A DNA stretch of 64,000 bases, from NCBI RefSeq assembly GCF_032854445.1, contig NC_088307.1:22022017-22086016 (forward strand), in the 5' to 3' direction. The translations under genes and the position numbers were made by a program. Positions 34,301 through 46,200 of this stretch are shown piece by piece. Numbering within the stretch: position 1 is the first letter of the stretch; the number at the start of each line of letters is the position of its first letter. The stretch comes from Liolophura sinensis. Taxonomy: Eukaryota > Mollusca > Polyplacophora > Chitonida > Chitonidae. A model generated the notes under the pieces. It worked only from the letters and a program-made list of their open reading frames with translations. It had not been told where the DNA came from and ran no database searches.

Positions 34301-36822
34301 GACAATCAAGCGGTTTGTTTCAGCATCACCTGAAGAACATCCTTACAGTGGTCTTGTCCCGCAGGAATGCCTACAAGCTGAGAGAAGGGAGGTTTAAGTT
34401 TGGCATGGGGGGTGAGGTATCCAACCCATACTTACGTCAGTCTGCCCTCACAGATGACACCAGTACACAGAGGTAAGATAGTAAGTCATTGGCAAAATAA
34501 TGTAAAATTTTCATCCAGCCCAAAAGTTCTGTTTGCCCTTATGTATAATACCAGTGCATGAAGTTAAAGCAAAATTAAATTTGAGTTAAAGGTCATCAAA
34601 TAGACTGTGTGTAAAAATACTTTTCTTTTCGGATTTGTAAGTCAAAGATTACTTAAACAATGACCTCATAGAAATCACCTGTGGGTGACATCAGACTACC
34701 TTATCTCTGACAGTGAGTCCCACTTCAATTCAGTGAAATATTATCTAAAAAAAAGAAGTAAGCATACTTTTAGAGATGACCTTCCTTAGATGATCACTTC
34801 GTTAATAGGTGGTCATTTCTTTTAATTTATTTGTTTATTTATTTGATTGGTGTTTTACGCCGTACTCAAGAATATTTCACTTATACAACGGCAGCCAGCA
34901 TTATGGTGGGAGGAAACCCGACAGAGCCTTGAGGAAACCCACGACCATCCGCGGGTTTCATTTCTTTTAATGAAATACTGTCAAGTCATACATATGCCAT
35001 ACTTGTATGTGCCCTCTGAGATGACAGCGATAGGAATGAGTAAGACAGGCATTTTGTTTTGTATTGTTCAACACAGAATAAGCAACTTCAGCAAATGATG
35101 CATCTTACTAGATTTTGACAGAGTACAGGAAAATAAAGTATAATGTTACAAGAAATGAGATTTAACATGGCAAACTGTTTCTTTTGATGGCCAATGTTTT
35201 ATTTGTACAGTATTATGTTTAAAGAATAAATGGTAACGTTTGAGAATGGCTGAAAACTGCAGCTGTTGTATGGTTTGGGCTGTTTTCAAAATTCCTTAAG
35301 TGGCCCAGATGGCTCAGTGGGTAGAGCGTCTGCTTCGGGAGCGGTAGATCCAGGGTCAATCCACACCTAAGTCATTAAAAGTGGAAGTTGTAGTTTCCTT
35401 GCTTGACGTTCATCATTAACGGAAAGTGCAACGACTGGTTGACCTGTATCAGTATAATGGCTCGGGTGGGGCGGCTTACTTGCCTTCGGTAAGTCGTCCC
35501 AGTGAAGTATCACTAGATAAAAGAGCGGTGGAAATCCATCCTGCAACAAGGAAGCACATTACATGCACTCTATGGACTCCTTCGTCGTCATATGAGTGAA
35601 AAATTATGTGTAATGTTAAACCCCAAGCACTCACTCACTCACTCACTCACTCAAAATTCCTTGCTTGTGATGATAAATGCTGATTATGGTTATCAGTGCA
35701 CATTGTCATTTTTTTGTATTTTTCTAGTGAAGCGACTTCGATAACAACCTCAGGTTATCACATCCCAACAATACGACCTTCAACTGACCTTGGAGAGGCA
35801 TCTGCTGCGAAACAAATCTCACTGGCTGTTGACATGCCACGAACAAGAGGCCCTGTGACATTGTTTGATTTACTGGAGGCTTTACAGGTGAGTGTTCATG
35901 CCAGACCAACAACAGAATATTGGAATTCCCTACTCCCAGGACCACTTCAGTGGTTTCATGGTTAGAGAGTCCTCCTTGGAAGTCGAGAGACCCATGATCA
36001 AACCCGGGTCGGGTCATGCCAAAGACTATGGTACTTATTGCTGCCTGGCTTGGCGTTCAAGACTGATAGCTTTTCACGTATCCTTAAACATAAAATTGAC
36101 CTTTAGTCCAATTAGGATTTAGCTTTAGGATCTGATAGTATACCTGAATCAGCGAAAGGTAATTAATGATTCATGTCCGAAATTTAATTTGTATGCGTAC
36201 TTTCAACATTTGTCTGGTACTGTCAAATGGCATCTGTTTAATCCTGGTTATTTGGTTTCCTTCACCCATACATGGCCAATAAATACTGTATTTCACCTAA
36301 ACTTTGGGGTGTAAAAATGCACTTTCAGAAATACATTTATGCCTTAAAATGATATTTGCCAAGAGTTATGTTTTTCTGATAAAAAGTAAAAAAAAACTCT
36401 TGAGTTTTAAGAGTACTGTAACTTGAAAGAATCAATCAGGACCAAGCAAAGGGTTTCGCATGAAAAATACTAAACTTCAGGTGAAATACGGTAAATAAAT
36501 CAATAATCATCTCCGATATCTTTCAGGTTAAAGCTGGAAGCAGATTGTACTCGAAGGGATTGGTGAATAATTTCTCATTTCAAACCTTGAAACCCTTGTC
36601 CACTTGTGCATTAGTTTTGATTTAATATGTTGTTTTGTGTTTCAGCTCCACAAAGATTCTATTCCCTCACACACAGTTTATGCCACAAACATTGAGAGGA
36701 TTATTCATAAACTCTGGCACCCGAGTAAAGAAGAACTGGAGCAAGACTTGATCCACCAACAGGAAATGATGTACAAGCAACAGAACAACAGCCTGCATCA
36801 CCATCTTCCAATCAGACTATGA
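26382..36822 (+). CDS. TADA1: Transcriptional adapter 1, SAGA subunit
   Basis: Homolog of yeast Ada1/Hfi1 and human TADA1, a histone-fold-containing structural subunit of the nuclear SAGA (STAGA) acetyltransferase coactivator. Ten coding exons: 26382-26452, 26820-26856, 27403-27457, 29023-29088, 30018-30127, 31515-31587, 32510-32640, 34324-34472, 35728-35887, 36646-36822. Phases all agree, giving about 342 aa (human 335). Family matches are [57 protein letters not shown], and the C-terminal [21 protein letters not shown] and [11 protein letters not shown]. Exon 6 could start 3 bases later (31518), since CAGCAG offers two acceptors. The lysine-rich segment coded by exon 5 is variable in the family. 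Introns hold a dinucleotide run, a TIR element, a 19-bp array, a CATA microsatellite and several SINEs. Confidence 0.97.
26728..26772. repeat. (TA)n microsatellite
   Basis: About 22 uninterrupted TA units in TADA1 intron 1, 48 bp before exon 2. Confidence 0.97.
27849..27957. repeat. Short foldback sequence
   Basis: The left arm GGTAAGTTTGTGTATATTGC (27849-27874) pairs with the reverse complement of GCAATACACAAACTTACC (27931-27957), leaving an about 55-bp loop. It lies in TADA1 intron 3. It may be a small MITE-like element; no second copy was seen. Confidence 0.6.
28742..28959. mobile_element. MITE-like TIR element, short form
   Basis: About 218 bp with inverted ends: CTAATTCTTCTAAAATTTGG on the left and CCCAGATTTTAGAAGAAATT on the right. 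It matches the ends and first 160 bp of 22007-22727. No coding capacity. It lies in TADA1 intron 3. Confidence 0.7.
29289..29655. repeat. 19-bp tandem array
   Basis: About 19 copies of GATCCTCCT(A/G)TATTATTCA, with occasional GATGTTCCT variants, followed by a decayed 14-mer-like CTTCCTATATTTCCTGAA series to about 29730. It lies in TADA1 intron 4. The unit has no stop in two forward frames, so chance long open frames (29277-29717, 29327-29677) run through it. Confidence 0.95.
30356..30466 (-). mobile_element. SINE family A, truncated, with target-site duplication
   Basis: Tail and 3' body only, with an internal deletion before GGGCAGAGCCCAGGGGAAAC. The 14-bp direct repeat TTCATTTAAATAAA at 30342-30355 and 30467-30480 marks the insertion. 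It is antisense in TADA1 intron 5. Confidence 0.88.
31224..31460. repeat. (CATA)n/(CA)n microsatellite
   Basis: About 235 bp of CATA repeats with an internal CA run, ending 54 bp before TADA1 exon 6. Long open frames of alternating Tyr/Val/Cys/Met or His/Thr/Ile cross it and are meaningless. Confidence 0.97.
31755..31835 (+). mobile_element. tRNA-like SINE head fragment
   Basis: An A-box-like TAGTCTAGTGGTAGAAGC is spaced from a good B-box (CAGGTTCAAATCTC) as in a tRNA-derived promoter. There is no cloverleaf pairing good enough for a functional tRNA, and no family A or B body follows. It lies in TADA1 intron 6. Confidence 0.5.
32846..32956 (+). mobile_element. SINE family A, 3' fragment
   Basis: Starts at ACCTGCAGATGGTCGAGGGT and runs to AAATATTCTTGAGTAC and an A/T tail. 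TATATTTGAC(T/C)TAA flanks it at about 32832 and 32957 as the target-site duplication. Upstream, 32760-32830 resembles a piece of family C. Confidence 0.83.
33660..33840. repeat. Unclassified interspersed repeat shared with 47155-47460
   Basis: Shared blocks include GTTGG(T/C)AAATGGTC, GTTCATGTAAATGCT/GTTCATATAAAATGCT and GCAGAATTAGG. It lies in TADA1 intron 7, and the other copy in an intron of the coiled-coil gene. Confidence 0.5.
33885..33976 (+). mobile_element. SINE family A, 3' end fragment
   Basis: GTCTGCGGTTGGTCGGGAG, GTGAAATATTCTTGAGTATG and AAAACACC, with an AAATCAATAAAT tail. Internally deleted and diverged, so old. Confidence 0.7.
34827..34966 (-). mobile_element. SINE family A, 3' part, with target-site duplication
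   Basis: TTTATTTATTTGATTGG through CGACCATCCGCGGG. The direct repeat TCATTTCTTTTAAT at about 34813-34826 and 34967-34980 marks the insertion. It is antisense in TADA1 intron 8. Confidence 0.9.
35298..35652 (+). mobile_element. SINE family B, full length
   Basis: tRNA-like head (TGGCTCAGTGGGTAGAGCG ... GGGTCAATCC), body with TTGCTTGACGTTCATCATTA, CAACGACTGGTTGACC and CGTCGTCATATGAGTGAAAA, and an ACTC-repeat tail. TCAAAATTCCTT repeats at both ends (about 35286 and 35652) as the target-site duplication. It lies in TADA1 intron 8. Confidence 0.9.
35940..36090 (+). mobile_element. Possible further tRNA-derived SINE head
   Basis: GGTTTCATGGTTAGAGAG then GATCAAACCCGGGTC resembles A- and B-boxes. 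It is followed by GGTCATGCCAAAGACT and a GCTGCCTGGCTTGGCG block unlike families A-C. Only one copy was seen, so the call is tentative. Confidence 0.45.
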
Positions 36823-37452
36823 GTTGTCAAAAAATTTGCATAATTTATGCAATGGGGGAGCAGTATGGACCAATTATGATCAAATCAAAACTTGTGTGTG
36901 AGTTAAGTCATACATTTTGAAGGACAATACCGAAACTGTGTGAATTTGTTGAGAAGTGGCTCTTCTGACTGCAGATCAGTTAAATATCTTGTCTCTTTTT
37001 TTGAACCTGATGGAACAGCGATTTTACTTCACCTATATGTACACAATGATGTTTTTTGAATACCAATGTGAAATCACTGTGAATTGGAGATCTGTACCGC
37101 ATGATGTTGGTAATACCTACATTGTAAGCTGTTAGGCAAAATTGGTATCCGTCAGGCAAAACTGGTGTCCGTCATGGTGAGTTGTAATGGTTGACGTTAA
37201 CTGTATTGCGATGAGACGACTTGCTTGACTGCAGACATTTTTTTTTTATGAATAGTTGACCTACGAATCAAAAACAAATTATTTTTATGGGTTTAGGAGC
37301 TAGAAAGTTCCCTTCCACCAAAAGCCTGTGGAAATGTTTGAATGCCTAGTGGTTCTCCATTCATGTACTTGGAGGCAGAAGCTTGGTTCACTGGTAACAA
37401 TTGCAACTGGGCATGACAAATTCTCTCCACCACAGACTATCCGAATCAATTT
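36823..37452 (+). other. TADA1 3' UTR and flank
   Basis: No gene seen. The plus-strand TADA1 and minus-strand coiled-coil gene converge across 36.8-43.3 kb, so this start is probably 3' UTR. A direct repeat TTGGTATCCGTCAGGCAAAA/CTGGTGTCCGTC occurs at about 37142-37175. Confidence 0.4.
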
Positions 37453-37627
37453 GCTCATGCTGGCTTCTTCTCCAACCATACAGTGCGTGGGAAGGTCTTT
37501 CAGCAGCCTGCAGATGGGCGTGGGTTTCCCCCCGGTTTCCTCCCACTATATTTATTAATGCTGGCGGCAGTTGTACGAGTCAAATATTTTTGAGGCGTAA
37601 AACACCAATCAGATAAATAAGTAAATC
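37453..37627 (+). mobile_element. SINE family A, 5'-truncated
   Basis: From GCTCATGCTGGCTTCTTCTC to AGGCGTAAAACACCAATCAG and an AAATAAGTAAAT tail. AATCAATT flanks both ends weakly. Confidence 0.85.
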
Positions 37628-37812
37628 AATTCTATACACTGTCAAGAGACACCTGGTTTCTAATACTGGTGAAAAGTGATGTAATCCACGTTAGGCTAAT
37701 AATACTCTGTATGAGCAAAATACCTTGGCAATACCTTGAGTTCCACACAAATTTTCTATGGTCAGAGCAGAGGTGTGTCTTTATTAATATTCACATAACT
37801 TACAGAGGAAGA

Positions 37813-37952
37813 AAAGGTCTGTGAGCAACCTGCGGATAGTTGTGGGTTTCCTCCAAGCTCTGCCTGGTTTCCTCCCACTATAATGCTGGCTGCCGTCGTA
37901 TAAGTGAAATATTCTTGATTATGGCGTAAAACACCAATCAAATAAAATAAAT
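37813..37952 (+). mobile_element. SINE family A, 5'-truncated, with target-site duplication
   Basis: GGTCTGTGAGCAACCTGCGG through TATTCTTGATTATGGCG and an AAATAAAATAAA tail. TACAGAGG(A/T)AGA lies on both sides (about 37801 and 37953). Confidence 0.87.
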
Positions 37953-39416
37953 ACAGAGGTAGAGGATGTTGGCTATGGACTCTTTGTGACGAAATAAAAA
38001 TTTTTCAACTATACCTGGCATCACTTATCACCCACAGGTGAACCATACATAAATCTCCATATTTAAAACCTGATCTCTAAAAATGAATTTTACCTTAATC
38101 CATCTTAAGGGTAACTTAATTCATAAGAACAACATGTTACTGCATGACGTGAACATAAAGTCTGCCACTATACATACATAGAAAAAATGATGTAGGACAC
38201 AGTTATCACAGAAAAATATGTAAAATTCAGTAAAGTTTTGAAAGCCAAGAAGATGAAGTTCAGAACTGAGGATATGGCACTGACGGACAATTCACTCAGA
38301 GTAGCCATGTTGTACTTGAATGAACTTGAACAATCGCCAGGGTTAAAAGCGTCAAAACGCCCCAAAAAAACTATTAGCTCTTGATTGTTGGTGTGGATTC
38401 TTATAGTGGGTAGGCAAATATCGATGCAATATATTGGATTTTGCGGTCAGTTTAAGTGTGAAGCTGATGCATTTTGAACCACATATTTATGAGCAGGGAA
38501 CTGAGAGAACTGCTGCCTGTGTCACAATGCTTACATGTTGGGTAGGAGGCAGCAGTAACTTGTCAGGGTGAGCTGGCAAGAAAACCGTCTCGAGAGAGTA
38601 ATTGCTTCAAAAAAAATATTGTGACTTCACATTATTTTTCCTTAGCGTAGTCAGATTTATTACAAAAATATCTTCCCAAAATCTGAATAAAATGGTCTGT
38701 TATCAATCAGAAGGTCCAGCTATGTTAGGTAAATTCCCTAGGTCGATATAGCCAGCTTGGCCAAATACTTACACCCATGCAGGACGAGAATGAGCAGGAC
38801 AGCTAAAACACGACGCTTGTGTCCACAAACATCGCCCTCACCAAGCGCCAAACTTTAATAAATATCGGCCTTTTGAACATGGAATAGAGCTAATACTCTT
38901 TTGTTGGGTATCAGGCATTTTTGTTGGTATTTTCTCGTTGTCACATTGTTTGACATTGACGTCACTCTACATAGCTACAGCCTAACAAAAAAAAACAAAA
39001 AATGGTGTCGACAATGAGTTGATAAGTACTGACGATTGTTTACTATTTATTTTGTTGATAAGCGGTGTAGAATTGTACAAATATTTTTAGAACATTTCTG
39101 GAATACTGCTTTATTAATTAATTCTGCTTTAATGGCTGACTTTATGTTCACTTTAATGATGGTGCAGTCGTTGCCATTGGATATTCTGGACAATCTGATT
39201 TGTAAGCTCTTTCAGTAGTTAGTAGACAGAAGGCTACACGAGACCGATTAAGGAGAGAACTGCTATCTCTACATATATGCGAGTGTATGTTGTCTTTGAA
39301 TGGAAATTTGTGTCCATGTACATTTGTATCGTAATTTTGGCATTCGTCATTTGTATCAAATTCTATCCTTCCGTCATCTGGTCAGGCAATTGTTATTTAT
39401 AGAAAGAATTTCTGCT

Positions 39417-39568
39417 GAACTGGGAACTGGTTTCACAAAGCGGCGCATGACATTTTTTTTATCGTAAATTTGCCGTACGATATTTTGTGCGTCACTATTA
39501 CCATACTATCGTCTTATTTGGTCGATTATCATATATGTACGCCATCTTTGTGAAGTTGGGCCCTGACA
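39417..39568. mobile_element. MITE-like foldback element
   Basis: About 150 bp with inverted termini: AACTGGTTTCACAAAGCGG on the left and CATCTTTGTGAAGTTGGGCC on the right. The interior is also palindromic (ATCGTAAATTTGCCGTACGAT-like). The sequence is typical of a small non-autonomous DNA element. It lies between TADA1 and the coiled-coil gene. Confidence 0.7.
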
Positions 39569-41094
39569 CTTTCACATAAGTCATTGAATCTTTATTACAC
39601 TCAAGGACATTGTTTTGCCATTTGGATGATGATACCTTTTACGTGTCAGAATGTGTTGTCTTCAGTAAAAAAACTTTTTTTTTTTAATCAAAGAGTAGCA
39701 TTTATCTGTCATCTTCATTACCGGTACATATAGGTTTATCTACTCTTGGTTAAGTCCCAGTCCCAGTTCCAGAGAAAGCCTTTATTTGACCTTGATACCA
39801 AGCACTATCAATAGGGCTCAAATGAAGGTCTTCTTGCATGAATTCATTGGAAATACTTTTTCAGTTTTTCCAGTTTGAGCAGTTACTGGTCCATGGGACA
39901 AGGCTCAAAATTTCACATATTGGTATGTGGCCAGGGTGGCCAGATCGCCTTGCTATTTTTAAGTTGGTACATGTTTTCAGTTCATGTTGCGATATGATAG
40001 CCCTTGCAGATGGTAGCTTTGTATGGTTTATGCTCCTTTTAATATACCTATTATGCTAACTCATACGTTTCCAACAATCATACAATAACAGTGGTATTGG
40101 CACCGCTGAAGTCAACTCAGGAACAGAGTGTATACCTTTAGGAACACTTGCTTAACTAATTTAAATTCTTCTAAAACATAATTGCAGATTTGCTGGATGA
40201 AAGATCACATTTTAGCCCTATCTGGCCCTATTTTACAACTTCTGGTGAAATCAGTTTAAGAAAGTGGAAAATGATCGGGTGTTTTGGGATTCAGATGGTT
40301 GTCTTTCACTCTGCTATGTAAGGTGTTCAATGCCAGCCTTATCCATGAAATTACTGACAAACCCTGCCTCCGGTGGAGGAAAAGCGACAATGGCTGCCAC
40401 CAGAGAAATAAAATTAGTCTTCAGTATGGCACATTCAATCAAATCACATTTTCTGAGTTGCAATAAAGTAACAGTATTACACAGAATTTCAAATTCAATG
40501 CATTTTATTTACATATTTTATACGAAAATGAAAAAAAAATGTAATAAAAATATTTCTACAGACAAGTTTTCAACCATTTTGTAACACACTCTGGCACTCT
40601 ACATAGTAGCCAACTAGACTTTGGTGCTATACTGAGAAATCTTTTGTACCATTCTTGACATGTTACTGCCAGATAGTTGACTGATTCCCTGAGACTTGTT
40701 CCTCGAACGTATTAAGACAAAGCTGACTGTAACAACAAGAACGTTCGTTTTTAGAGGCAAATGTCAAAAAATACTTACTCTGTTGCTGCAAACTCACATA
40801 TTTCCAGAAAGACATCCTACCTTCCTAACAAACTGACCTAACACTTTTGTAAGAAAAACAGAACTCTCAGAACTGGGCAAAATGAACACTGGGCAAAATT
40901 TAAGGTAATTTACCGTACCACGGTTACATACGACTTTACCATGCAGTTACAATCAACTTAGCTTGGGACTGCTTTCTGAAACAAGGCCAAGCCAGGTAAC
41001 TCGTGCATTTCACAGGTGTCCCCATGGTAACTACAATCAACACTGCTTTCGAAACTTTTGTAGAGTAAGGCCTATTCTTACTCAAAAGCTTGGG
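39569..41094. other. Intergenic, no gene recognised
   Basis: AT-rich sequence with short unrelated open frames only. About 40795-40910 weakly matches the repeat at 3960-4140 and 51410-51540 (the ACTCTCAGAA and AAATTTAAGGT blocks). Confidence 0.4.
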
Positions 41095-41205
41095 TTTATT
41101 TGATTGGTGTTTGTGGCCGTACTCAAGCATATTTCACTTATCTTTGACTGTGACCAGCACTATAGTGGAAGGAAATTGGGCAGAGCCCGCAGGAAACACA
41201 TCACC
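41095..41205 (-). mobile_element. SINE family A, 3' fragment
   Basis: TTTATTTGATTGGTGTTTGT, CTCAAGCATATTTCACTTAT and GGGCAGAGCCCGCAGGAAAC. Diverged and headless. Confidence 0.78.
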
Positions 41206-42310
41206 AGATAGGTTCTCCACTAGGATATCTGAACATTAAGGGAAAATGTCTGAACTACTACATAACAAGGGAAGGGTTCTCTACTGATATCTGAACTTCA
41301 CGGGGGATTGGTTCTCCACTAGGATATCTGGCCTCCAGATCGCAAAAAGATCTTAAAAATTTCAATCATCGAACTTGGTATTTTTCCTTTCCATTATTTA
41401 AGTTGAAATTTGTTTTACTTAGAGCTTACTCAGAATTTATGTTGTCAAGAAATAATATGACACTGTTACATAAGAATAACAATTTTAAAGTGATTTGAAA
41501 ATTACATAAGTCTAAGATTGCTTCGTGATCTCAGGGCCAGAACATCACGGGAAGTGTTCTCCACTAAGATATCTAAACATGACGGGGGAAGTGTTGTCCA
41601 CTAAGAGATCTAAACATGACAGGGAAAGGGTTCTCCGCTAGGTTATCTAAACATTACAGGGGAAGGGTTCTCAACTAGGATATCTGAACATGACGGGAAG
41701 TGTTCTCAACTAGGATATCTGAACATGACGAGAAGTGTTCTCCACTAGGATATCTAAACATTACAGGGGAAGGGTTCTCAACTAGGATATCTGAACATGA
41801 CGGGAAGTGTTCTCCACTAGGATATCTAAACATTACAGGGGAAGGGTTCTCAACTAGGATATCTAAACATGACGGGAAGTGTTCTCCACTAGGATATCTA
41901 AACATCACAGGGGAAGGGTTCTCCACTAAGATATCTAAACATTACAGGGGAAGGGTTCTCAACTAGGATATCTAAACATTACAGGGGAAGGGTTCTCCAC
42001 TAGGATATCTGAACATGACGGGAAGGGTTCTCAACTAGGATATCTAAACATTACAGGGGAAGGGTTCTCCACTAGGATATCTGAACATGACGGGAAGTGT
42101 TCTCCACTAGGATATCTAAACATTACAGGGGAAGGGTTCTCAACTAGGATATCTAAACATCACAGGGAACAGGTTCTCCACTAGGATATCTAAACATCAC
42201 AGGGGAAGGGTTCTCCACTAAGATATCTAAACATCACAGGGAACAGGTTCTCCACTAGGATATCTAAACATCACAGGGGAAGGGTTCTCCACTAAGATAT
42301 CTGAACATCA
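41205..42310. repeat. About 37-bp minisatellite array
   Basis: Some 20 or more copies of a unit around GGTTCTCCACTAGGATATCT followed by AAACATTACAGGGGAA. Two subtypes alternate (CAACTAGGAT/CCACTAGGAT and ATTACAGGGG/ATGACGGG). An older portion (41205-41335) is separated from the main block (41545-42310) by about 210 bp of the repeat also found at 22740-22915. Decayed units continue to about 42690. Intergenic. Confidence 0.92.
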
Positions 42311-43265
42311 GATGGAAAGATGAACTATTGACATCACAGGGTCCTCCACTATACAGTATAAAGACAGGAAAAATCCCCCCCCCACCCCACTCCGATAGGA
42401 TATTTGAACATTAGTGGAAAAGTTACCTACAATGCATCTATCTGAACTGCCTCAACAATGGTTCCCAATATGACAATTCAACATGAACATGAAATGTTCC
42501 CAATAATATCAGAACACTGGTGAAAATGGTTTCATTCATCTCAGTACACAGCAGCTACAATCAACGAAAAAGTTTCTCACTTTACATCCGAGCCTCCGTG
42601 GGACAATCAATAAAGTAGACTATCCACTATGATACCAGGATTGAGATAAACGAGGTTTCTCAATGTGATACCTGAATATGTATAGCACCATAGATGTATG
42701 AAGATGTTATCTTAACAAAGGACTTTCACATAAACATGCACATGTGCTCTATTTACAATTAGCTGAATGACTTGAAAATCTCAAGTGCATTCAGACGTAC
42801 TGACGTCTGCTTTGAAATTCTTTGAAAGTCTTGAACATATACATAAAACAGCAACATTACTACATGTAAATATAAATACTAAAGATTTTAAGATAGCTTA
42901 CCATCTGATAACAGGATAAATCCAAAGTTCTTAAAATTATCACAGACATGTCTTTCACATCCTAGGATTTTTCTCCCGCGAAACACTTTTAGAATACTGA
43001 TAAATGTGGTTTCAACAATGCATAGTTGATTCTGTATCAGTCAAATGTATATTAAATATCTTTTTTGCAATTTTTTTCACTAGTTATTCTGTAACCAAAA
43101 AACTCAAATTGCAAATAAGTTTTGCTTCTTTTCCTTTAAACTTTTGATGTTGACCAAATTGATGCTTTTCAAGCTTATAATTTCCTGGGTACAGAAAAAT
43201 AATATCTTTCAAATTGTGACGAAACATTAAACAAACTATGTTTAGGATTCCAAACAAGATATAGA

Positions 43266-46200
43266 TCACTGTGAAATATCAGCGTCATCCTGGGACACCT
43301 CAAATTCTGTCTCTAAAGACAACAGCTCTCGGTCAATCTCTTGCTGCTTCAACTCATTGGCCCGCAACTTTTCCTGCAGATCTTCAACACTAAACACAAA
43401 TTGAAAGAAAGAAACACTAGAAATTCTACGAGGAAACAGAAATCATGAACCTTTGGCGTATCAAAATGACACTAAGATACATATATATATATGTATATTT
43501 TGGAAGTGAATAAACAGGAAATTCTCTCCGGTACATTATCTTTAAAGGCAAAGAAAATACTAAAGTACAGTATTTATCAGATGAAAGACCATTAAACACT
43601 GTCAAGGAAAGTAGGTTATTTTTTTAGAATGTTTCTAACCGGCCAAAATGCATCTAAAACAGAGGATTCCATGGTGGTCTCTCAGACCCAGAGGGCATCA
43701 GTGATGTCACAGCAATATGTTTGGCATGAAATACATACAGTTCGTTTCAAGGTCCATTTGGCGAATGCGTTCATAGCTCAAAATGAAGATGCATTTCGAA
43801 TGATGAAATGTATCCATGTGTATCAAGTGGAGAAAACTGAAGGGACATCACTGGTCCCAATTTGGTCAAAAAAGGCCACAGCAGAATCCAAAATTTTAAA
43901 TGCATTTTACTAGGTCGAAAAAATAGTCCAAAAAAATAAATGAAATTTTTTTCCCCAGACAATATTTAATGGTCTTTCACCTGACATGTTCTTAATGCTA
44001 GTGCGTTCTTTGTTTTTGTGACATACATCTACCTGCACAAACCACCAAGGAACTAAGAAAGTATATAAAGGTTTGAAATTAAGACATATTCACACAAAAG
44101 AAGCAGTTAACAGTCTCCAATGATGGTATAAAGACACAAGGAATGTTCTTGGCGAATGATTGAAATCAGCATCCAAATTGTGGACCAATGCCAATTTCTC
44201 ATTTGTTGATAATCAAAATACGTACATGTATCTCTCTTGCACCTTGATTGCAACTGTTCACACATCCAACGTGGCAATCATATTCTGAGGAATACCTACC
44301 TTAGCACTGCATCTTCTCCCTCAGCAGTCAGGTCCGCTGAAGGAAACAAGTCAGAGACATCACAGGACTGTCTACCATGGGGACTTCTAAACTGCTGGAC
44401 AGCTGTAACTGAAGGAAGACAAAAACAGCATTACAGTTGAGGCGATGGGGGTTAATCTTGTTGATCATCTGGTGACATTTCCATAAAATTTGCGGACAAA
44501 AAACACTTACAGGTAAAGTAAAGTACATGTCACAACACAAATTTTGACAACCATACCTTCATTTTCGAAGTCATGCACTTCCAGATTTGCAGATTTCCTC
44601 CTAGCGGTTTGATTAGGAAATGTCCTACCAATGTTACCATCAGAAGGTTCCTTTGCTTGAGTCACTGACTTTGATTTCCTTGTCTGATGAGTAAGCGGGT
44701 TTCCACCTTTCTGGATTTGGCGCCCTTTGTGCCTAAGGCTTGTATTTTGACTGGCTTTTTCACATTGCATCGGTTCACTGTTACTGCTTCCTTGGTTTAC
44801 TTTCAAAGCACTTTTTCTTGGAATATTTTGCAGTTCAGTCCTTGGAAGACTTTGAGAGGTAGATTTGGAGATATTCTGATTGCTGTCCCTTGTGGGGATG
44901 ATTACTGCAGAAGAATTGTTTGAATTATTTGAATTTTCACTGGAGTATTCATCATATGTTAATGTTCTCACTAACCCCTTATAACCCTGTAAACCTGAAT
45001 GATTGCTGAAGTTCGATGAAGACGATTGGCTATTGGATGCTGGTAGGGGTTTCTGGGATGGACTATTCGGTGAACGTTCAACAAAACACCTTCGCATACC
45101 ACGGTCACTATCTGTGTCGGACGTCTCCAACAATTGACCTGCTTGCGAAAACTCTGTTCTGGAATTATTTCCTTGCCTGTAACCTGACACATTCATTGCC
45201 ATTTGGACTTGGTGATGCTCTGTCCGTTTTCCTCTAACATCGGCTATGTGGCAATTGCCATCCCTGTCTGGCACATCCTGCAGCCCGTTGTTACCTCCGT
45301 TCCGATTCTGCCACTTTACCCCAACTCTACCGGGGTAGCTGTGATTAGAATACAACTTTTCCTCAGAGCTCCTTGACTGCGTGTTGCTTTCTGTGTAAAC
45401 AGAGGATTCAGTCAGAGGTTCTCGGCTCGACATCCAATTCTCTGTTACTCGCATCCCTTCATCTCGCTCAAACCGACAGATCCGAGCCTCAAGACGCGCA
45501 ATCTCGGCATCCTGTGGTGAAAAGCTAAACATTAGTCACAGCTAGAACAAAACCTTGACTGAGGTAAACAGTCAAGATGTCATGTTTCCCCCGTTACGTC
45601 TGACCATTTGCCAGCTATCACACTGTCGTTGCTGTTCTGGTTTTACTCACTGCTTTATGTCTTTAATTATAATAAAAGGGTGGTAAAATAAGACCTGTTA
45701 CAGCCCAGGAAATAAACCCTGCAACACTATTGTTCATTCCAGACACATTTATGACTGTGTCATCAACCAAAGTTTTTAAAACCACGACCAGTTTATCTTC
45801 ATTTGACTTTCCTTATTCCTTCAAGTTCTTGTGTGCATGCTAGAAAGTAGGAGTTGATATACATGTAGATTCTAAAAACTTGATTCTGAACTTGAGACAA
45901 AACTCTCTAAATTGCCTACATTAATGTCACAACACAAATATTCTTTTTATTTTTAAGTTTACTTAATGCACACAATACATTTATTACAAAAATTGAGAAA
46001 AAAAAAAAAAAAAAGGGGGGAAGCACCTAGTAATACTGCAACGTCTGTCCAGCCATCAAATACTACAGACTACTAGATGTACACCACCTGTAATAACTTG
46101 ATGTGCAGTGATAATCATGTACATCTACACTATACATTGCAAACAAGAAGCTGTCAACAACGTTCGTGTGGCCGTTAGTAAAGTCTAACACTGTTTTTTT

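Noticed and set aside
41675-41966. 83-88 codon frames on both strands
   Set aside because: They are translations of the 37-bp minisatellite.
41545-42310. CRISPR-like regular repeat
   Set aside because: There are no unique spacers; units are contiguous and degenerate, and the genome is eukaryotic.
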